From Desulforhopalus sp. (GTDB lineage: Bacteria > Desulfobacterota > Desulfobulbia > Desulfobulbales > Desulfocapsaceae): a stretch of DNA of 64,000 nt. Below are positions 17,543-28,201 of the stretch, piece by piece. The notes beneath the pieces were generated by a model. It did not search any database, was not told the DNA's origin, and saw only the letters and a program-made list of their open reading frames with translations. A program made the position numbers and the translations under genes. The stretch covers positions 62,001 through 126,000 of the forward strand of contig JAOTRX010000012.1 in NCBI GenBank assembly GCA_030247675.1, in the 5' to 3' direction. Within the stretch, counting starts at the first letter, position 1, and each line of letters starts with the position of its first letter.

Positions 17543-17842
17543 ATGGGTAATCTTCAAGGAAAAGTTACATTATATCTTTCAGCGGCGCTGTATCTGCTTT
17601 TCAACCTGCGTCTTGGGGCCGATGCTTTGGCCACAGTCTCGGCAACGTCGTGGCAGATCATTCAGACCGCTCCCTACGTGGCCGGTATTGCCTATCTTGT
17701 CATCGCCCTTTTGCAATATATGGCGGAAGGCCACAAGATCCCATGGGATCGCCGCCTGCGGCTGTTTTTTGCCATCGGCATTCTGGCCGGACTCTTTCTG
17801 GCCATTTATGAATATGCCGGTACAGGCATAGAGGGCAAATAA
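17543..17842 (+). CDS. small hydrophobic membrane protein, unknown
   Basis: A 99-residue protein with three likely membrane segments: YLSAALYLLFNLRLGA, YVAGIAYLVIALLQYM and LFFAIGILAGLFLAIYEYAG, separated by short polar loops. No family recognised. ATG at 17543 shares CATATG with the start of the gene on the other strand. It lies 99 nt before recC on the same strand and could be cotranscribed with it. Membrane prediction from hydrophobicity only. Confidence 0.65.
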   Translation: MGNLQGKVTLYLSAALYLLFNLRLGADALATVSATSWQIIQTAPYVAGIAYLVIALLQYMAEGHKIPWDRRLRLFFAIGILAGLFLAIYEYAGTGIEGK

Positions 17843-17941
17843 TAACGGGACTTTCCTGCTCTGTAAACGGGAGAAACGGTGCGGCGACTATTTCTCGGTC
17901 ACCGGCAGAGTGCTTTGGCCAATTATTCATAACGGTCTGCC

Positions 17942-20900
17942 ATGTTCTATCTGCATGTTGCCAATCGCACGGAGACCTTGCTGCAACGTTTAGCCTTTAT
18001 TCTGGAGGAGGACCGGCAGGAGGATTTTTTTGCTCCCGAGCTGTTTCTTATCCAGAGCCAGGGCATGGAACGGATGGTTGCCCAGGGCCTTGCCGACCGA
18101 TTCGGCAGTTTCTGTAATTTTCAATTTTTCCTGCCGCTTAATTTCCTCGGTTATATCGCCGAACGGCTTGATCTTGGCATCAGCCCCGACGGTTTCGAAA
18201 GACAGGTTTTAGGCTGGCGCCTCGATGATCTGCTACGACACAATACAAGCGTCGAATTTCAACCGCTTGCAAGCTATTTGACCGGTGAAAACAGTGAATT
18301 GAAGTGCTTTCAACTGGCCCGCCGCCTCGCCAATATCTTTGATCAATACCAGGTGCTCCGTCCCGAGTTCTTGACCAGCTGGGAGGCCGGCAAGCTAGTG
18401 TCAGACCATCCGGCGGAGCCCTGGCAGGCGGCGCTCTGGCGACTGCTGCTTGCCCAACCGGGTGGCGGTACCCACCGGGGGATGCTGTTTCGCCGGGTGA
18501 TCGACACGCTTCGGGGCGAAGGCGATCTCTCGCAGCGCCTGCCAAAGCGTATTTCGGTCATTGGTTTGCATACCATGCCGCCGATTTTCCTCGAATATCT
18601 CAACAGCCTTGCCGGGCATATGGATATTCATCTCCTGCTGCTGTCTCCCTGCCGCCATTACTGGGGCGATGTGGAGAGCAGGCGGATAGAATTGAAGAGG
18701 ATGGCCTGGCAGTCGCAGGCGGATCAAGCACCGCCGCCGGAGCACCACCCCTTGCTGGCCGCCCTTGGTCGCCAGGGCCGGGATTTTCAAAATATGCTGC
18801 TTGAGACGGTCGAATTTTTCGAGGAATGGGAGGGCTACGATCAGCCACTTGCCGGAGAGGGCTACACCGGCGCCACCCTTCTGCAACGCCTGCAATCGGA
18901 CCTCCTCGACGACAGATGGGGCGATGTCGAACAGACAGCCGTGTCGGCGGAAGACGATTCGATCCGGGTGGTTTCCTGCCATTCCCGGCTGCGGGAACTG
19001 CAGGTGCTGAAGGATCACCTGCTTCTTCGCCTGCACCGGGATGCGGGCCTTGAGTTGCGAGAGATCATCGTCATGGCCCCTGATATTCAGGAGTATGCCG
19101 CCCTTATTCCAGCGGTCTTCGCCGATATCCAGCACTCCATCGCCGACCGCAGTATGCGCCGGCGAAACGGTACCCTCGCCGCCTTTCTGCGTTTCCTCAA
19201 CCTCTTCACTGGACGTTTCGGCTGGAGCGAGGTGCTCGATTTACTGCGCCAGCCCACCGTCTATCCCCAGTTTCACCTTGTCCCAGCCGACCTTGATAGC
19301 CTGCAGCAATGGATAATCAAATCGGGGATACGCTGGGGTCTGTCCGGCAGGCAGCGACAAGAAGATGGCCTGCCGGCATTTGCCGAGACCAGCTGGCGGG
19401 CGGGCCTGCAGCGCCTCCTCATGGGTTATGCCATTGCCGTTGACGAACCGGTATGCGGGGTACTCCCTTATCCTGATATTGAAGGGCGCGGGGCCCAGCC
19501 GCTTGGCGGACTATGCCGGTTTATCGAGGTGCTCGAACAGGCCCGTGGCGACTTCCGCCAGCCAAAGAGTATAGCTTCGTGGTCGACTTTCCTGCTGCAC
19601 TACAGCAAAATACTGTTTGGCGATTCCGATGACCGGGATCTCGTTGAACTGCATTCTATCCTCGCGGAACCGGCCGAGTCGTTCAGCAGGTTTCATGAGA
19701 GTCCGGTTGGCTTTCCGGTCATCCATGAATGGTTGAGGCTTTCAGCCAAGGAGAGCCGCTCCAGTTCCGGATTTCTCCGGGGGCAGCTGACCTTTTGTTC
19801 GATGTTGCCAATGCGCTCGATCCCCTTCCGGGTGGTGTGTCTTCTCGGCCTGTCCGATGGTGCCTTTCCGAAAAACGACCGCCACGATACCTTTGATCTG
19901 CTTGCCGGCGATTTTCGTCCCGGCGACCGCTCGCCCCGCGCCGACGATCGCTACCAGTTCCTTGAGGCGGTGCTGGCGGCGCGATCGCACCTGTATCTCA
20001 GCTACGTAGGCCAATCGATTAAAAACGGTGAAGCGATTCCGCCCTCGACGGTACTGGCTGAATTTCTTGAGGCACTTGCGACCTCATACGGCGCGGGGGA
20101 TCTCGTGGTCAATCACCCGCTGCATCCCTTCAGCGGCAAGTACTTTGCTGATGCTAGGAATGGCAAATTGTTCAGTTATAATGATTATTTTTGCAGGACC
20201 GCGGCGGCGATGCAAGATGGTGGCAAGGTAAGGGGACTTTGGTGGCAGGGGCGGATTACCAGGGAGAGTGTCGCAACGGCGACTATCCACCTTATCGACC
20301 TTTTGGCTTTTGCCGCCAGCCCGCAAAAGTTTTTTGTCAAAAATATCCTTGGGATTCGTCTTGATCTTGGCGACGACCTGCCAGAGGAGCGGGAGGTCTT
20401 CGTGCCCTCTGGACTGGACAGCTATCTGGTTGATCAAGAGCTGGTGCGGATGGGCCTTGGCGGCCGGTTATCCGGCGCCTTTCAGATGATCCAGGCGGAA
20501 GGACGCTGGCCCCTTGGTGCGCCGGGAGACTTAACTGCTCGCGATAAGCGCAAAAAAATCGAAGGATTGTTAGAAAGGCTGGCCGCTCTGGGCTTGGGGA
20601 AGGAACAAGCCGCCATGCCGGTCGATATCCATACCGCAGGCCAGAGGCTCGCCGGCAGCCTGGGTAATCAGTACCAAGGCGGGATTCTTTTACTTTCCCT
20701 GCATACTCTGCGTGGCCGAGACCTCCTTACCGGCTGGATATATCACCTCCTGGCAAGGCAGTTGCGTCCAGAGAGCGACACCTTTATCGTCACCGCCGAC
20801 CAAACTATCCGCTTTACTGCAGAAAATGAGGGGCCGACGCTTGAACGGCTGCTGAGTCTTTACACCGAAGCCTGCCATCGCCCTCTCCCCCTCTTTGTTG

Positions 20901-21124
20901 AACCAGCACTCGCTTACGCCCGGCAGCTGGCGAGTCCAAAAGCCCGCAGCGGGCCACTGGAAAAGGCGCTCGCCAGCTATCGTAAGAAGATGGAAAACCG
21001 CTACGAGCCGGAGTGGGCCCTGCTGTACGGCGAAACCGCCGCCGAAGAGGTGCTGGGGGGAGAGTTCGAGGCGCTCACCCGGGAAACCATCTGCCCCTTA
21101 TGGAGAGGTACCGATGGCCGCTGA
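17942..21124 (+). CDS. recC: exodeoxyribonuclease V subunit gamma
   Basis: RecC scaffolds the RecBCD helicase-nuclease and scans for Chi. 1060 residues. The N-terminal signature LFLIQSQGMERMVAQGLAD and FLPLNFLGYI matches RecC, followed by GLHTMPPIFLEYLNSLA and CLLGLSDGAFPKNDRHDTFDL (read as CLLGLSDGAFPKN). It is an inactivated helicase-like protein, as usual. It overlaps recB by 11 nt, consistent with a recC-recB-recD operon for double-strand-break repair. Confidence 0.95.
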   Translation: MFYLHVANRTETLLQRLAFILEEDRQEDFFAPELFLIQSQGMERMVAQGLADRFGSFCNFQFFLPLNFLGYIAERLDLGISPDGFERQVLGWRLDDLLRHNTSVEFQPLASYLTGENSELKCFQLARRLANIFDQYQVLRPEFLTSWEAGKLVSDHPAEPWQAALWRLLLAQPGGGTHRGMLFRRVIDTLRGEGDLSQRLPKRISVIGLHTMPPIFLEYLNSLAGHMDIHLLLLSPCRHYWGDVESRRIELKRMAWQSQADQAPPPEHHPLLAALGRQGRDFQNMLLETVEFFEEWEGYDQPLAGEGYTGATLLQRLQSDLLDDRWGDVEQTAVSAEDDSIRVVSCHSRLRELQVLKDHLLLRLHRDAGLELREIIVMAPDIQEYAALIPAVFADIQHSIADRSMRRRNGTLAAFLRFLNLFTGRFGWSEVLDLLRQPTVYPQFHLVPADLDSLQQWIIKSGIRWGLSGRQRQEDGLPAFAETSWRAGLQRLLMGYAIAVDEPVCGVLPYPDIEGRGAQPLGGLCRFIEVLEQARGDFRQPKSIASWSTFLLHYSKILFGDSDDRDLVELHSILAEPAESFSRFHESPVGFPVIHEWLRLSAKESRSSSGFLRGQLTFCSMLPMRSIPFRVVCLLGLSDGAFPKNDRHDTFDLLAGDFRPGDRSPRADDRYQFLEAVLAARSHLYLSYVGQSIKNGEAIPPSTVLAEFLEALATSYGAGDLVVNHPLHPFSGKYFADARNGKLFSYNDYFCRTAAAMQDGGKVRGLWWQGRITRESVATATIHLIDLLAFAASPQKFFVKNILGIRLDLGDDLPEEREVFVPSGLDSYLVDQELVRMGLGGRLSGAFQMIQAEGRWPLGAPGDLTARDKRKKIEGLLERLAALGLGKEQAAMPVDIHTAGQRLAGSLGNQYQGGILLLSLHTLRGRDLLTGWIYHLLARQLRPESDTFIVTADQTIRFTAENEGPTLERLLSLYTEACHRPLPLFVEPALAYARQLASPKARSGPLEKALASYRKKMENRYEPEWALLYGETAAEEVLGGEFEALTRETICPLWRGTDGR

Positions 21125-24100
21125 GTTTGAGATCTTTGATGTCGGCAAGTGTCATCTAACCAAGGGTATCACTCTGGTTGAGGCGAGCGCCGGCACCGGC
21201 AAGACCTACGCCATCGCTATGCTGGTGTTACGCGTCGTGGTTGAGCAAGCGGTGCCGATCGACAGGATTCTCATTGTAACCTTCACCAAGGCCGCCACCG
21301 AGGAGCTGCGGCTGCGCATCCGGACGCGGCTGGTTGAGGCCCGCAATGCCTTTGCCGGCAATGGTGCGGGGGCCGACCCGACCCTGGCATCCTGGGCCGA
21401 GTCAATAGGCGACAAAGATGCTGCCCTAAACCGGCTGCAGCTGGCCCTGGCGGATATCGACCTGGCCGGGATCTTCACCATTCATGGCTTTTGCCAGCGC
21501 ATGCTTGTCGAGCAAGCCCTGGAGAGCGGCCAGCTCTTCGATGTCGAACTGCTCACCGACATCGACGGTGTGCGAATGCAGATTGCCGAAGACTTCTGGC
21601 GCAGCCGGGTCTATCAACTGCCGCCGCTGGCCTGCGGACTTTTAACGAAGGCCTTCCCCGGGCCGGAACACCTGCTGGCAAGTGTCGGCCTGGCAAGAAG
21701 AGAAGACTGCCGGATCGAACCGGTCTGTGGCCCCTTGGAAGGAGTCCTTGCACGGTTGGATGGGTGCATGGCACGACTTTACACCTGGTGGCAGGGCAGT
21801 TGCGACCTGCTTCTGCTGTTCTATCAAAAGGCCATTGCCGGTGGCCTTTTCAAAAAGGATTTCACCGAAGATTTTGACCGGTGGTGGCTTGATCTGGATG
21901 ATTTTTTTACCGGGAAAATCGCTACGCTGCCGGAGAAGATTGGTCTTCTTACACGGCAGGAACTCGCCGGACAACTGGATGGCAACAAGGTCCGCGGCGA
22001 GGCCAAAAAACGTGCCTGCCTCGCCGACTGGCCACTGCCCGAAGCGGATGTCGCGGACTTGCTGGCAGCAGCTGCGGACTTGCTGCGTACCCTGCGGGTC
22101 GAGCTTGCCGAAAAGCTTCGGGCCGAGGTGACCCGCCGCCTCGAAAAACAGGGAAATATGGGCTTTGATGACCTTATCGCCCGGTTGTACCGGGCACTGC
22201 AGGGAGAATCAGGCCAGGCGCTGCAGAGCCAGATAGGGAGCCGGTATGCGGTCGCCCTGATTGACGAATTTCAGGATACCGACGGGGCGCAGTGGCATAT
22301 CTTTTCCAGCATCTTCGGCAGGGGCGGCCATGCCCTGTATCTGATCGGCGATCCGAAACAGGCGATTTATAAATTCCGTGGGGCCGATATCCACTCCTAT
22401 TTCCTGGCAAGGAGTTCGGCCAAACGGCTTTTGACCCTAGAAAAGAATTACCGTTCCCATCCCTTCCTGATTGGCGAGGTTAACCGACTGTTCACCTCTC
22501 GGCCACAGGCCTTTTATTTCTCCCCAGAGGTCCTTGATTATCGCCCGGTGGTTGCCGCCAAAAAGCCTAGCGATATTGATCTGTTGCAGGATGGAAGGTC
22601 GCTTGCCGGCATGGTCTATTGCCTTCTTGCCGAGGATGAAAAGACGGTCGGCGGCAGACATGCAAGCACCAGGGCGGGTGAGCGGTTGCTGCGTTTTACA
22701 GTTGCTGAAATCTGCAGCCTTCTTGATCCTACCAGGCCAAGCCTTGTCCGAACCGATCAAGACTTGCCCCTTGCCCCACGAGATATCGCCATCCTGGTGC
22801 GCAGCCACCGACAGGCCGAGGCGTATCAGCGGGCATTGGCCGAGGTGGGCATCCCGGCGGTGGTCAACAGCCGCCAATCGGTGTTTCACACCGATGAATG
22901 CCGGGATCTGATTCTTCTCCTCCAGGCCATTGCCGCCCCGGGTGACACGGCAAAGCTGGGGGCGGCCTTGACCCTCACCTGGTTTGGCCTTAGCGGCAAT
23001 GACCTGTATCAGCTCTTTGGCGATGAGGCACGGTGCAACCTCTACCACGGCCGCTTTCTCGATTATCACCAGTGCTGGCGGGAGCAGGGGCTGCTGGCGA
23101 TGATGAACCGCCTGCTGACCGTCGAAGGGGTGCTGGTCACCCTGGCCGGCGACCGGTTTGCTGAGAGGGCCATCGCCAATATCAATCAACTCCTCGAACT
23201 GGTTCAGGAAGAGGAGAGCGCCGAAAATCTCGGCATGGGGCAGGTTTGCCAGTGGCTGCTGGTGATGCACGGAAATGATCGCAATACCGAGAACACCGAA
23301 CTGCTCCTTGAAAGCGATGAAGAGGCGGTACGGATCGTCACCATGCACGGCGCTAAGGGTCTTGAGTACCCAGTGGTGTTCTGCCCCTATTTGTGGTACC
23401 GCAGCAACCGGCTCGGCGGGGAAAAGCATCAAGTGACCGGCCATGACGAAAATAGCCATCTAGTGGTTGATCTGGGCTCGGAAAAGTTCCAGGTTCGACT
23501 GAAGGCAGCGATGGACGAACAGATGGCCGAGGACCTGCGTTTACTCTACGTTGCCCTTACCCGGGCAAAAATTCGCTGCTACACCATGTGGGCGGACGTG
23601 AAAGGGCACAGTACCGTTGCCGATTCTTTCCAGTCGGCCCTCGGCTATCTGCTTTTTCCGGACGGCGTTCTGCCCTACCATGAGCAGGAAGCCCGGCTGC
23701 AGGCACTGGCGGAACTGGGTACGGCCCAGATGATGATTGTTACCGGCGACGAGATACCTGTGGCCAGAGCCGCCAGGGCGAACCTTCCCGAACTACGCCC
23801 CCTCTACTCTTCCGGCCGGTCTTTATATACCGATTGGCAGATGTCCAGCTACTCGGCCATGGCCATGCTCAGTGAATACGGCGAGTCAGGGGAGAATATT
23901 TCCAGCATCTCCGGCCGCATTGTGCCGGTGCCCGGTCTGCCGGCCGGGGCCAGCTTTGGTAATGTTGTCCATGAACTGCTCGATGGTCTGAGTTTTGCCG
24001 CCATTGCCCGGATGGACCGAGAAAATGACCAGCTGGTGCGGCAGAAATGTCGCCGCTATGGGATAACCGCCGATCCCGCCGAAGTGGTAAGGCTTCTCCA

Positions 24101-24650
24101 GCAAGTGGTGATGACGCCGCTTCTGAAAGGGGCTGGGCCTGAGAATTTCCGTCTTGCCGGAGTCGATACCGGAAGGTGCCTCAAAGAAATGGCCTTTTAT
24201 TTCCACCTTGGCCTTCTGGAAACCAAGAGAATCAACGCTATTCTCGAAGGCGAGCCGACTTTCGTGCCGCTTGGTCAGCGGGTCATGCGTGGCTATCTCA
24301 CCGGCTTTATCGACCTGTTTTTTGAGTCCGGTGGCAAGTTTTACGTTCTTGATTATAAAACCAATTTCCTTGGTGACAGCCTGGCCGATTACGGGGCGGA
24401 GAAGCTGGTTTCAGCCATGCAATCTCACAATTACGGCCTTCAATACTGGCTGTACACCCTGGTGCTGCACCGCCATCTCCAGCAGCACCTGCCGGGCTAC
24501 AGCTATCAGGACCATTTTGGCGGCGCTCTCTATCTCTTCGTCCGCGGCATGACCCCGGACATTGCCGGCAGTGGGGTCTATGCCAGCCTTCCTTCCTTTG
24601 AGAAAGTCATGGCGCTTGACCAGGCGATGGGGGGGGGTGATAATGAGTGA
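21114..24650 (+). CDS. recB: exodeoxyribonuclease V subunit beta
   Basis: 3'-5' helicase and nuclease subunit of RecBCD. I start it at the ATG at 21114-21116 after GGAGAGG (1178 residues); the frame is open further upstream inside recC. Helicase motifs are intact: ASAGTGKTYAIAM near residue 24, DEFQDTDGAQW, LEKNYRSHP, VTMHGAKGLEYPVVF and LLYVALTRAKIRCY. The C-terminal nuclease motif FYVLDYKTN is present with its catalytic Asp and Lys. Overlaps recD by 8 nt. Confidence 0.97.
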   Translation: MAAEFEIFDVGKCHLTKGITLVEASAGTGKTYAIAMLVLRVVVEQAVPIDRILIVTFTKAATEELRLRIRTRLVEARNAFAGNGAGADPTLASWAESIGDKDAALNRLQLALADIDLAGIFTIHGFCQRMLVEQALESGQLFDVELLTDIDGVRMQIAEDFWRSRVYQLPPLACGLLTKAFPGPEHLLASVGLARREDCRIEPVCGPLEGVLARLDGCMARLYTWWQGSCDLLLLFYQKAIAGGLFKKDFTEDFDRWWLDLDDFFTGKIATLPEKIGLLTRQELAGQLDGNKVRGEAKKRACLADWPLPEADVADLLAAAADLLRTLRVELAEKLRAEVTRRLEKQGNMGFDDLIARLYRALQGESGQALQSQIGSRYAVALIDEFQDTDGAQWHIFSSIFGRGGHALYLIGDPKQAIYKFRGADIHSYFLARSSAKRLLTLEKNYRSHPFLIGEVNRLFTSRPQAFYFSPEVLDYRPVVAAKKPSDIDLLQDGRSLAGMVYCLLAEDEKTVGGRHASTRAGERLLRFTVAEICSLLDPTRPSLVRTDQDLPLAPRDIAILVRSHRQAEAYQRALAEVGIPAVVNSRQSVFHTDECRDLILLLQAIAAPGDTAKLGAALTLTWFGLSGNDLYQLFGDEARCNLYHGRFLDYHQCWREQGLLAMMNRLLTVEGVLVTLAGDRFAERAIANINQLLELVQEEESAENLGMGQVCQWLLVMHGNDRNTENTELLLESDEEAVRIVTMHGAKGLEYPVVFCPYLWYRSNRLGGEKHQVTGHDENSHLVVDLGSEKFQVRLKAAMDEQMAEDLRLLYVALTRAKIRCYTMWADVKGHSTVADSFQSALGYLLFPDGVLPYHEQEARLQALAELGTAQMMIVTGDEIPVARAARANLPELRPLYSSGRSLYTDWQMSSYSAMAMLSEYGESGENISSISGRIVPVPGLPAGASFGNVVHELLDGLSFAAIARMDRENDQLVRQKCRRYGITADPAEVVRLLQQVVMTPLLKGAGPENFRLAGVDTGRCLKEMAFYFHLGLLETKRINAILEGEPTFVPLGQRVMRGYLTGFIDLFFESGGKFYVLDYKTNFLGDSLADYGAEKLVSAMQSHNYGLQYWLYTLVLHRHLQQHLPGYSYQDHFGGALYLFVRGMTPDIAGSGVYASLPSFEKVMALDQAMGGGDNE

Positions 24651-26274
24651 CCGGATGTTTTCTCTCCTGGATCGCTATTTTGCAGAATTTCTTGCCGATG
24701 TATCCGGCCTTGCAGGACCGGTAAAGGAGCGCTTTTACCACCTGGCCGCCCGGGTTTCCGCCGCCCTTGAAGATGGCCATAGCTGCCTGCCCCTGACCGA
24801 TGAGGAGATTGACTTTCTTGCCGGGAATCCTTTGATTTCCGATGGCGGCCGGACGCCGCTGGTGCTTCATAACCGCCGCCTCTATCTGCACCGCTACTTC
24901 CAGTACGAAAGCCGCCTGGCCGAAAAAATTCGCGACATGGCAGGAATATCGATTGAATCTTCAAACGATAATGCCATGCTCGGCAGGTATTTTGACCATC
25001 CGGGTCCGGGACCCGACTGGCAGAGGGAGGCGGCCAAGGTTGCCCTGGCAAGGTCTCTAACCATTATCTGTGGCGGGCCGGGAACCGGCAAGACCACAAC
25101 GGTGGCTAAGATCCTCGCCTTATTACATGAATCGGGCGGTCAGCGCGACCTGACTATGGCCCTCGCCGCGCCCACCGGCAAGGCGGCAATGCGCCTCAGT
25201 GAGGCGATGAGCACAAGCATCGCCCGGCTGAATCTACCAGAAGGAATACAGAAAGCCCTGCCGACCTCAGCCTGCACCCTGCACCGCCTCCTCGGAGTCC
25301 GGAGGGGTTCGCCGCAGTTCCGCCATAATCATGATAATCCCCTGGGCTGGGACGTGGTGGTGGTTGACGAGGCATCGATGGTTGATCTGGCGATGATGAG
25401 CAAGCTTGTGGACGCCATCAAACCAGGGGCACGGCTGATTCTTCTTGGCGATAAGGACCAGCTGGCTTCGGTGGAGTCGGGGGCGGTGCTCGGCGACTGC
25501 ATCCGGGGGCTGCCGGAAAATACCGTGGAATTGCGGGAGACCTATCGATTTGATACCGATATCCAGCAGCTCGCCTCCACCATTAATGGCGCTGATGCTA
25601 CCGCCGCCTGGGGGCTGCTGACGTCGGCAAGCCCGGTGAGCCGCATCCTGCCGGCCGAAGACCTGATCGGCTATATCAGTGCCGCCTATGCACGGTTTAT
25701 GGCCTTGGTTAATAGCAGGTTGGAATCCATGGAAATTCACCAAATATTCAAGCAGTTCCACAGCTTTCGGGTACTCTGTGCCCTGCACTACGGTAACCAC
25801 GGGGTGGATGCCATTAATCGCCAGGTGGAACTGGCGCTTCTTCGCCGAGGCTTTCCCTGCCGACCGGAGGCCTGGTATCCCGGCAGGCCGGTATTGATCA
25901 CCGTCAATGACTATGGCCTCGATCTCTACAACGGCGATATCGGTATCTGCCTGCCCAGCCCAGAGAATGGCGAACTGCAGGTCTGGTTTCAGGGCTCGGA
26001 TGGTGGCCTGCGCCGCTATCCGCCATCTCGCCTGGCCGACTGCAAAACGGTTTTTGCCATGACCATCCATAAAAGCCAAGGCTCCGAGTTTGACGAGGTG
26101 TTGGTTGTCCTGCCCGAGGAAGACCACCGGATTCTCAGCCGGGAATTGATCTATACCGCCGTTACCAGGGCGAAAAAGGAAGTCCGGCTGGTTGCCGGAA
26201 AGGAGATTTTTTCTCTGGCCCTGTCGCGAAACATCGAGCGGGCAAGTGGTCTTGCCGATTGGCTCGGGAAATAA
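24643..26274 (+). CDS. recD: exodeoxyribonuclease V subunit alpha
   Basis: 5'-3' helicase subunit of RecBCD. I start it at the ATG at 24643 within the recB stop region (ATGAGTGA overlap), giving 543 residues, normal for the RecD of RecBCD; a longer open frame exists within recB but lacks support. Walker A GGPGTGKTTTVAKI, Walker B VVVDEASMVDLAMM and the C-terminal MTIHKSQGSEFDEVLVV are all present. Followed by 206 nt of non-coding sequence. Confidence 0.96.
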   Translation: MSDRMFSLLDRYFAEFLADVSGLAGPVKERFYHLAARVSAALEDGHSCLPLTDEEIDFLAGNPLISDGGRTPLVLHNRRLYLHRYFQYESRLAEKIRDMAGISIESSNDNAMLGRYFDHPGPGPDWQREAAKVALARSLTIICGGPGTGKTTTVAKILALLHESGGQRDLTMALAAPTGKAAMRLSEAMSTSIARLNLPEGIQKALPTSACTLHRLLGVRRGSPQFRHNHDNPLGWDVVVVDEASMVDLAMMSKLVDAIKPGARLILLGDKDQLASVESGAVLGDCIRGLPENTVELRETYRFDTDIQQLASTINGADATAAWGLLTSASPVSRILPAEDLIGYISAAYARFMALVNSRLESMEIHQIFKQFHSFRVLCALHYGNHGVDAINRQVELALLRRGFPCRPEAWYPGRPVLITVNDYGLDLYNGDIGICLPSPENGELQVWFQGSDGGLRRYPPSRLADCKTVFAMTIHKSQGSEFDEVLVVLPEEDHRILSRELIYTAVTRAKKEVRLVAGKEIFSLALSRNIERASGLADWLGK

Positions 26275-26480
26275 TTCTATTTTATATTTCAATGAGATGG
26301 GTGGATTATTGCAATATACTGGTAAGCTCTATCCACGATAAAATGCTGAAAAACCGTGAAAAATCAAGGTGGCGCAGATATTGCCTGAAAAATGTGTTAT
26401 AATAGAAGCAAGTTAGTACGTATTGTGATTTGTGGTTAGAGAAGTAAGGAAAGAATAGAGAGAAGGGGAGGCATCTGCCG

Positions 26481-28172
26481 GTGGCGAGGCTGAAAATTTT
26501 TTTCCGTACCGAGGTGATGACTCTTGGTGATGGCGAGGAGCGTCAGGCCTTTTCCGTCAGTCAATTGATGCCCCGCGGCGCCATGCTGGTTGCCCTTGAA
26601 GGTGGAGGCCAGACCTCCGCTAAACAGGGAAACCCGGCAGATGGTGAGATTGAACTCATCCCAGGTGACTTCGTCGAGTTTTCCGCCGACAAGCTGGCCT
26701 TGCTTGCTTCAGCCCCCGGATATCCACAGCTGGTGCGGATGAAGGAGGGCAAAGGGGAAAGGATAATTGTCGATGTAGAACCACTTTTTAAGATCAGCGA
26801 CGATGGCTGGACCGCCAAGATGAATCTGTATCCGCCGCTTGAGGGTGGCGATCTGCCGAGTCTTGATGAACTTCTGGAGATGCTTAAAAATTCCGGCGTT
26901 CGCTGGGGGATAAGAGAGAAAAACATAGCAGCCGCCATCGCTGCAGTTACAATCGACAAATATCCGTTGAAAAATCAGGTTGTCGCCCGTGGGCGCCTGC
27001 CGGTAAAAGGCGAAGATGCCTGGTTACGAATAGCTATCGCGGTAGGCGAGCAAGCCGGTAAGGAGATTGGTGACGGCCATATGGACTTTCGCGAACGGCA
27101 CCTGTTCATCCCCGTCGATAAGGGCCAGCTTCTGGCTACCAAGGTTCCGGCGACCGCCGGTCTTGCCGGCATCAACGTCTTTGGCCATGAATTACCGCAA
27201 AAACCAGGCAAAGATCTGGTACTTAAAACCGGGGATGATATTGTCTTCAACGCCGAAACCGGGGAGATCCACGCCGCTATTGGCGGGGTGTTGTCGGTGA
27301 TTACCGATACCTGTGTCAAGGTAACGGCCAAGCTGGTTATTTCCGGCGATATTGATTTTCACACCGGCAATGTTGCATCGCGCGATGCCGTTGAGATCAG
27401 TGGCTCGGTCAAGCCGGGTTTCAAGGTAACTGCCGGCGGTGATGTGGTGGTCGGCGGCAGTGTCGAGTCGGCCCGGGTAATCAGCCAGGGCAATGTTGTT
27501 ATCCGAGGCGGGGTGATGGGGGATGAGGCCGCTATCGAAGCCGCTGGTGATGTCGATGTGGCGGTGATTGACAATGGCTCGATCATCAGCAAAGGTTCGG
27601 TGCGGGTAGCCCGTGAATCGTATTATGCCGAGATCAGGTGCCTGCGCGATATCATATACGCCTCGAAGGCCAAGGTGGTGAGTTCAGACCTTTTCGCCGG
27701 CGGGAGCATAACCGTCAACGACGTTGACACCGACACCAGTCCCAATTCACTGCTGGCCGCGGCAACTATGCCGGAACGGTATGCGAGGCATTTTGCGTTG
27801 TTAAGGACCTATCACCAGGCCCAGGCAGCCGTCGACGCCTGGCACCGGCGTTTCGGGTCGGACGTAGTCAATGAGGATTTGGACGAACTTACCGAAGACC
27901 TGGAGGACGCCAAGGCCTCGCTGATGGCTTACAATCTCGTGCCCGGCGTAAACGAACACGACCGGTCGGGTGGTCTACGCTACGCCTGCCGACAAAGAAT
28001 TACCATAAACGGGATAATTCAGAGCGGGGCGGTCATTCGGATTGGCAATATCGAGGCAACGTTAAAAAAGGTTTATGTCGAAGGGCACTTTGCCCTCAAC
28101 GGTGACACCGGAAAATTAGAATTTCACTCGGGCAGCAATAGCCGGCTGGCGATGCCGGTTGAGCAGGTATAA
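26481..28172 (+). CDS. FapA / DUF342-family protein
   Basis: 563 residues with GTG start and GGGGAGG upstream. The central part (about 250-420) is a glycine- and valine-rich repeat (ISGSVKPGFKVTAGGDVVVG, SARVISQGNVVIRGGV) typical of the polar beta-helix of FapA/DUF342 proteins. After it come a helical region with TEDLEDAKASLM and a C-terminal beta part. FapA proteins are linked to flagellar or polar assembly in some bacteria, but no flagellar gene lies here. Followed 29 nt later by the CBS gene. Confidence 0.85.
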   Translation: MARLKIFFRTEVMTLGDGEERQAFSVSQLMPRGAMLVALEGGGQTSAKQGNPADGEIELIPGDFVEFSADKLALLASAPGYPQLVRMKEGKGERIIVDVEPLFKISDDGWTAKMNLYPPLEGGDLPSLDELLEMLKNSGVRWGIREKNIAAAIAAVTIDKYPLKNQVVARGRLPVKGEDAWLRIAIAVGEQAGKEIGDGHMDFRERHLFIPVDKGQLLATKVPATAGLAGINVFGHELPQKPGKDLVLKTGDDIVFNAETGEIHAAIGGVLSVITDTCVKVTAKLVISGDIDFHTGNVASRDAVEISGSVKPGFKVTAGGDVVVGGSVESARVISQGNVVIRGGVMGDEAAIEAAGDVDVAVIDNGSIISKGSVRVARESYYAEIRCLRDIIYASKAKVVSSDLFAGGSITVNDVDTDTSPNSLLAAATMPERYARHFALLRTYHQAQAAVDAWHRRFGSDVVNEDLDELTEDLEDAKASLMAYNLVPGVNEHDRSGGLRYACRQRITINGIIQSGAVIRIGNIEATLKKVYVEGHFALNGDTGKLEFHSGSNSRLAMPVEQV

Positions 28173-28201
28173 ATCCAAGAAAGAGAGAGGAGAATGCAGT
28201 A

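Noticed and set aside
22437..23459. 340-codon minus-strand frame inside recB
   Set aside because: Antisense shadow of conserved RecB helicase motifs; low-complexity His/Ala/Gln-rich product.
25267..26292. 341-codon minus-strand frame opposite recD
   Set aside because: Shadow of RecD; no start site or domain.
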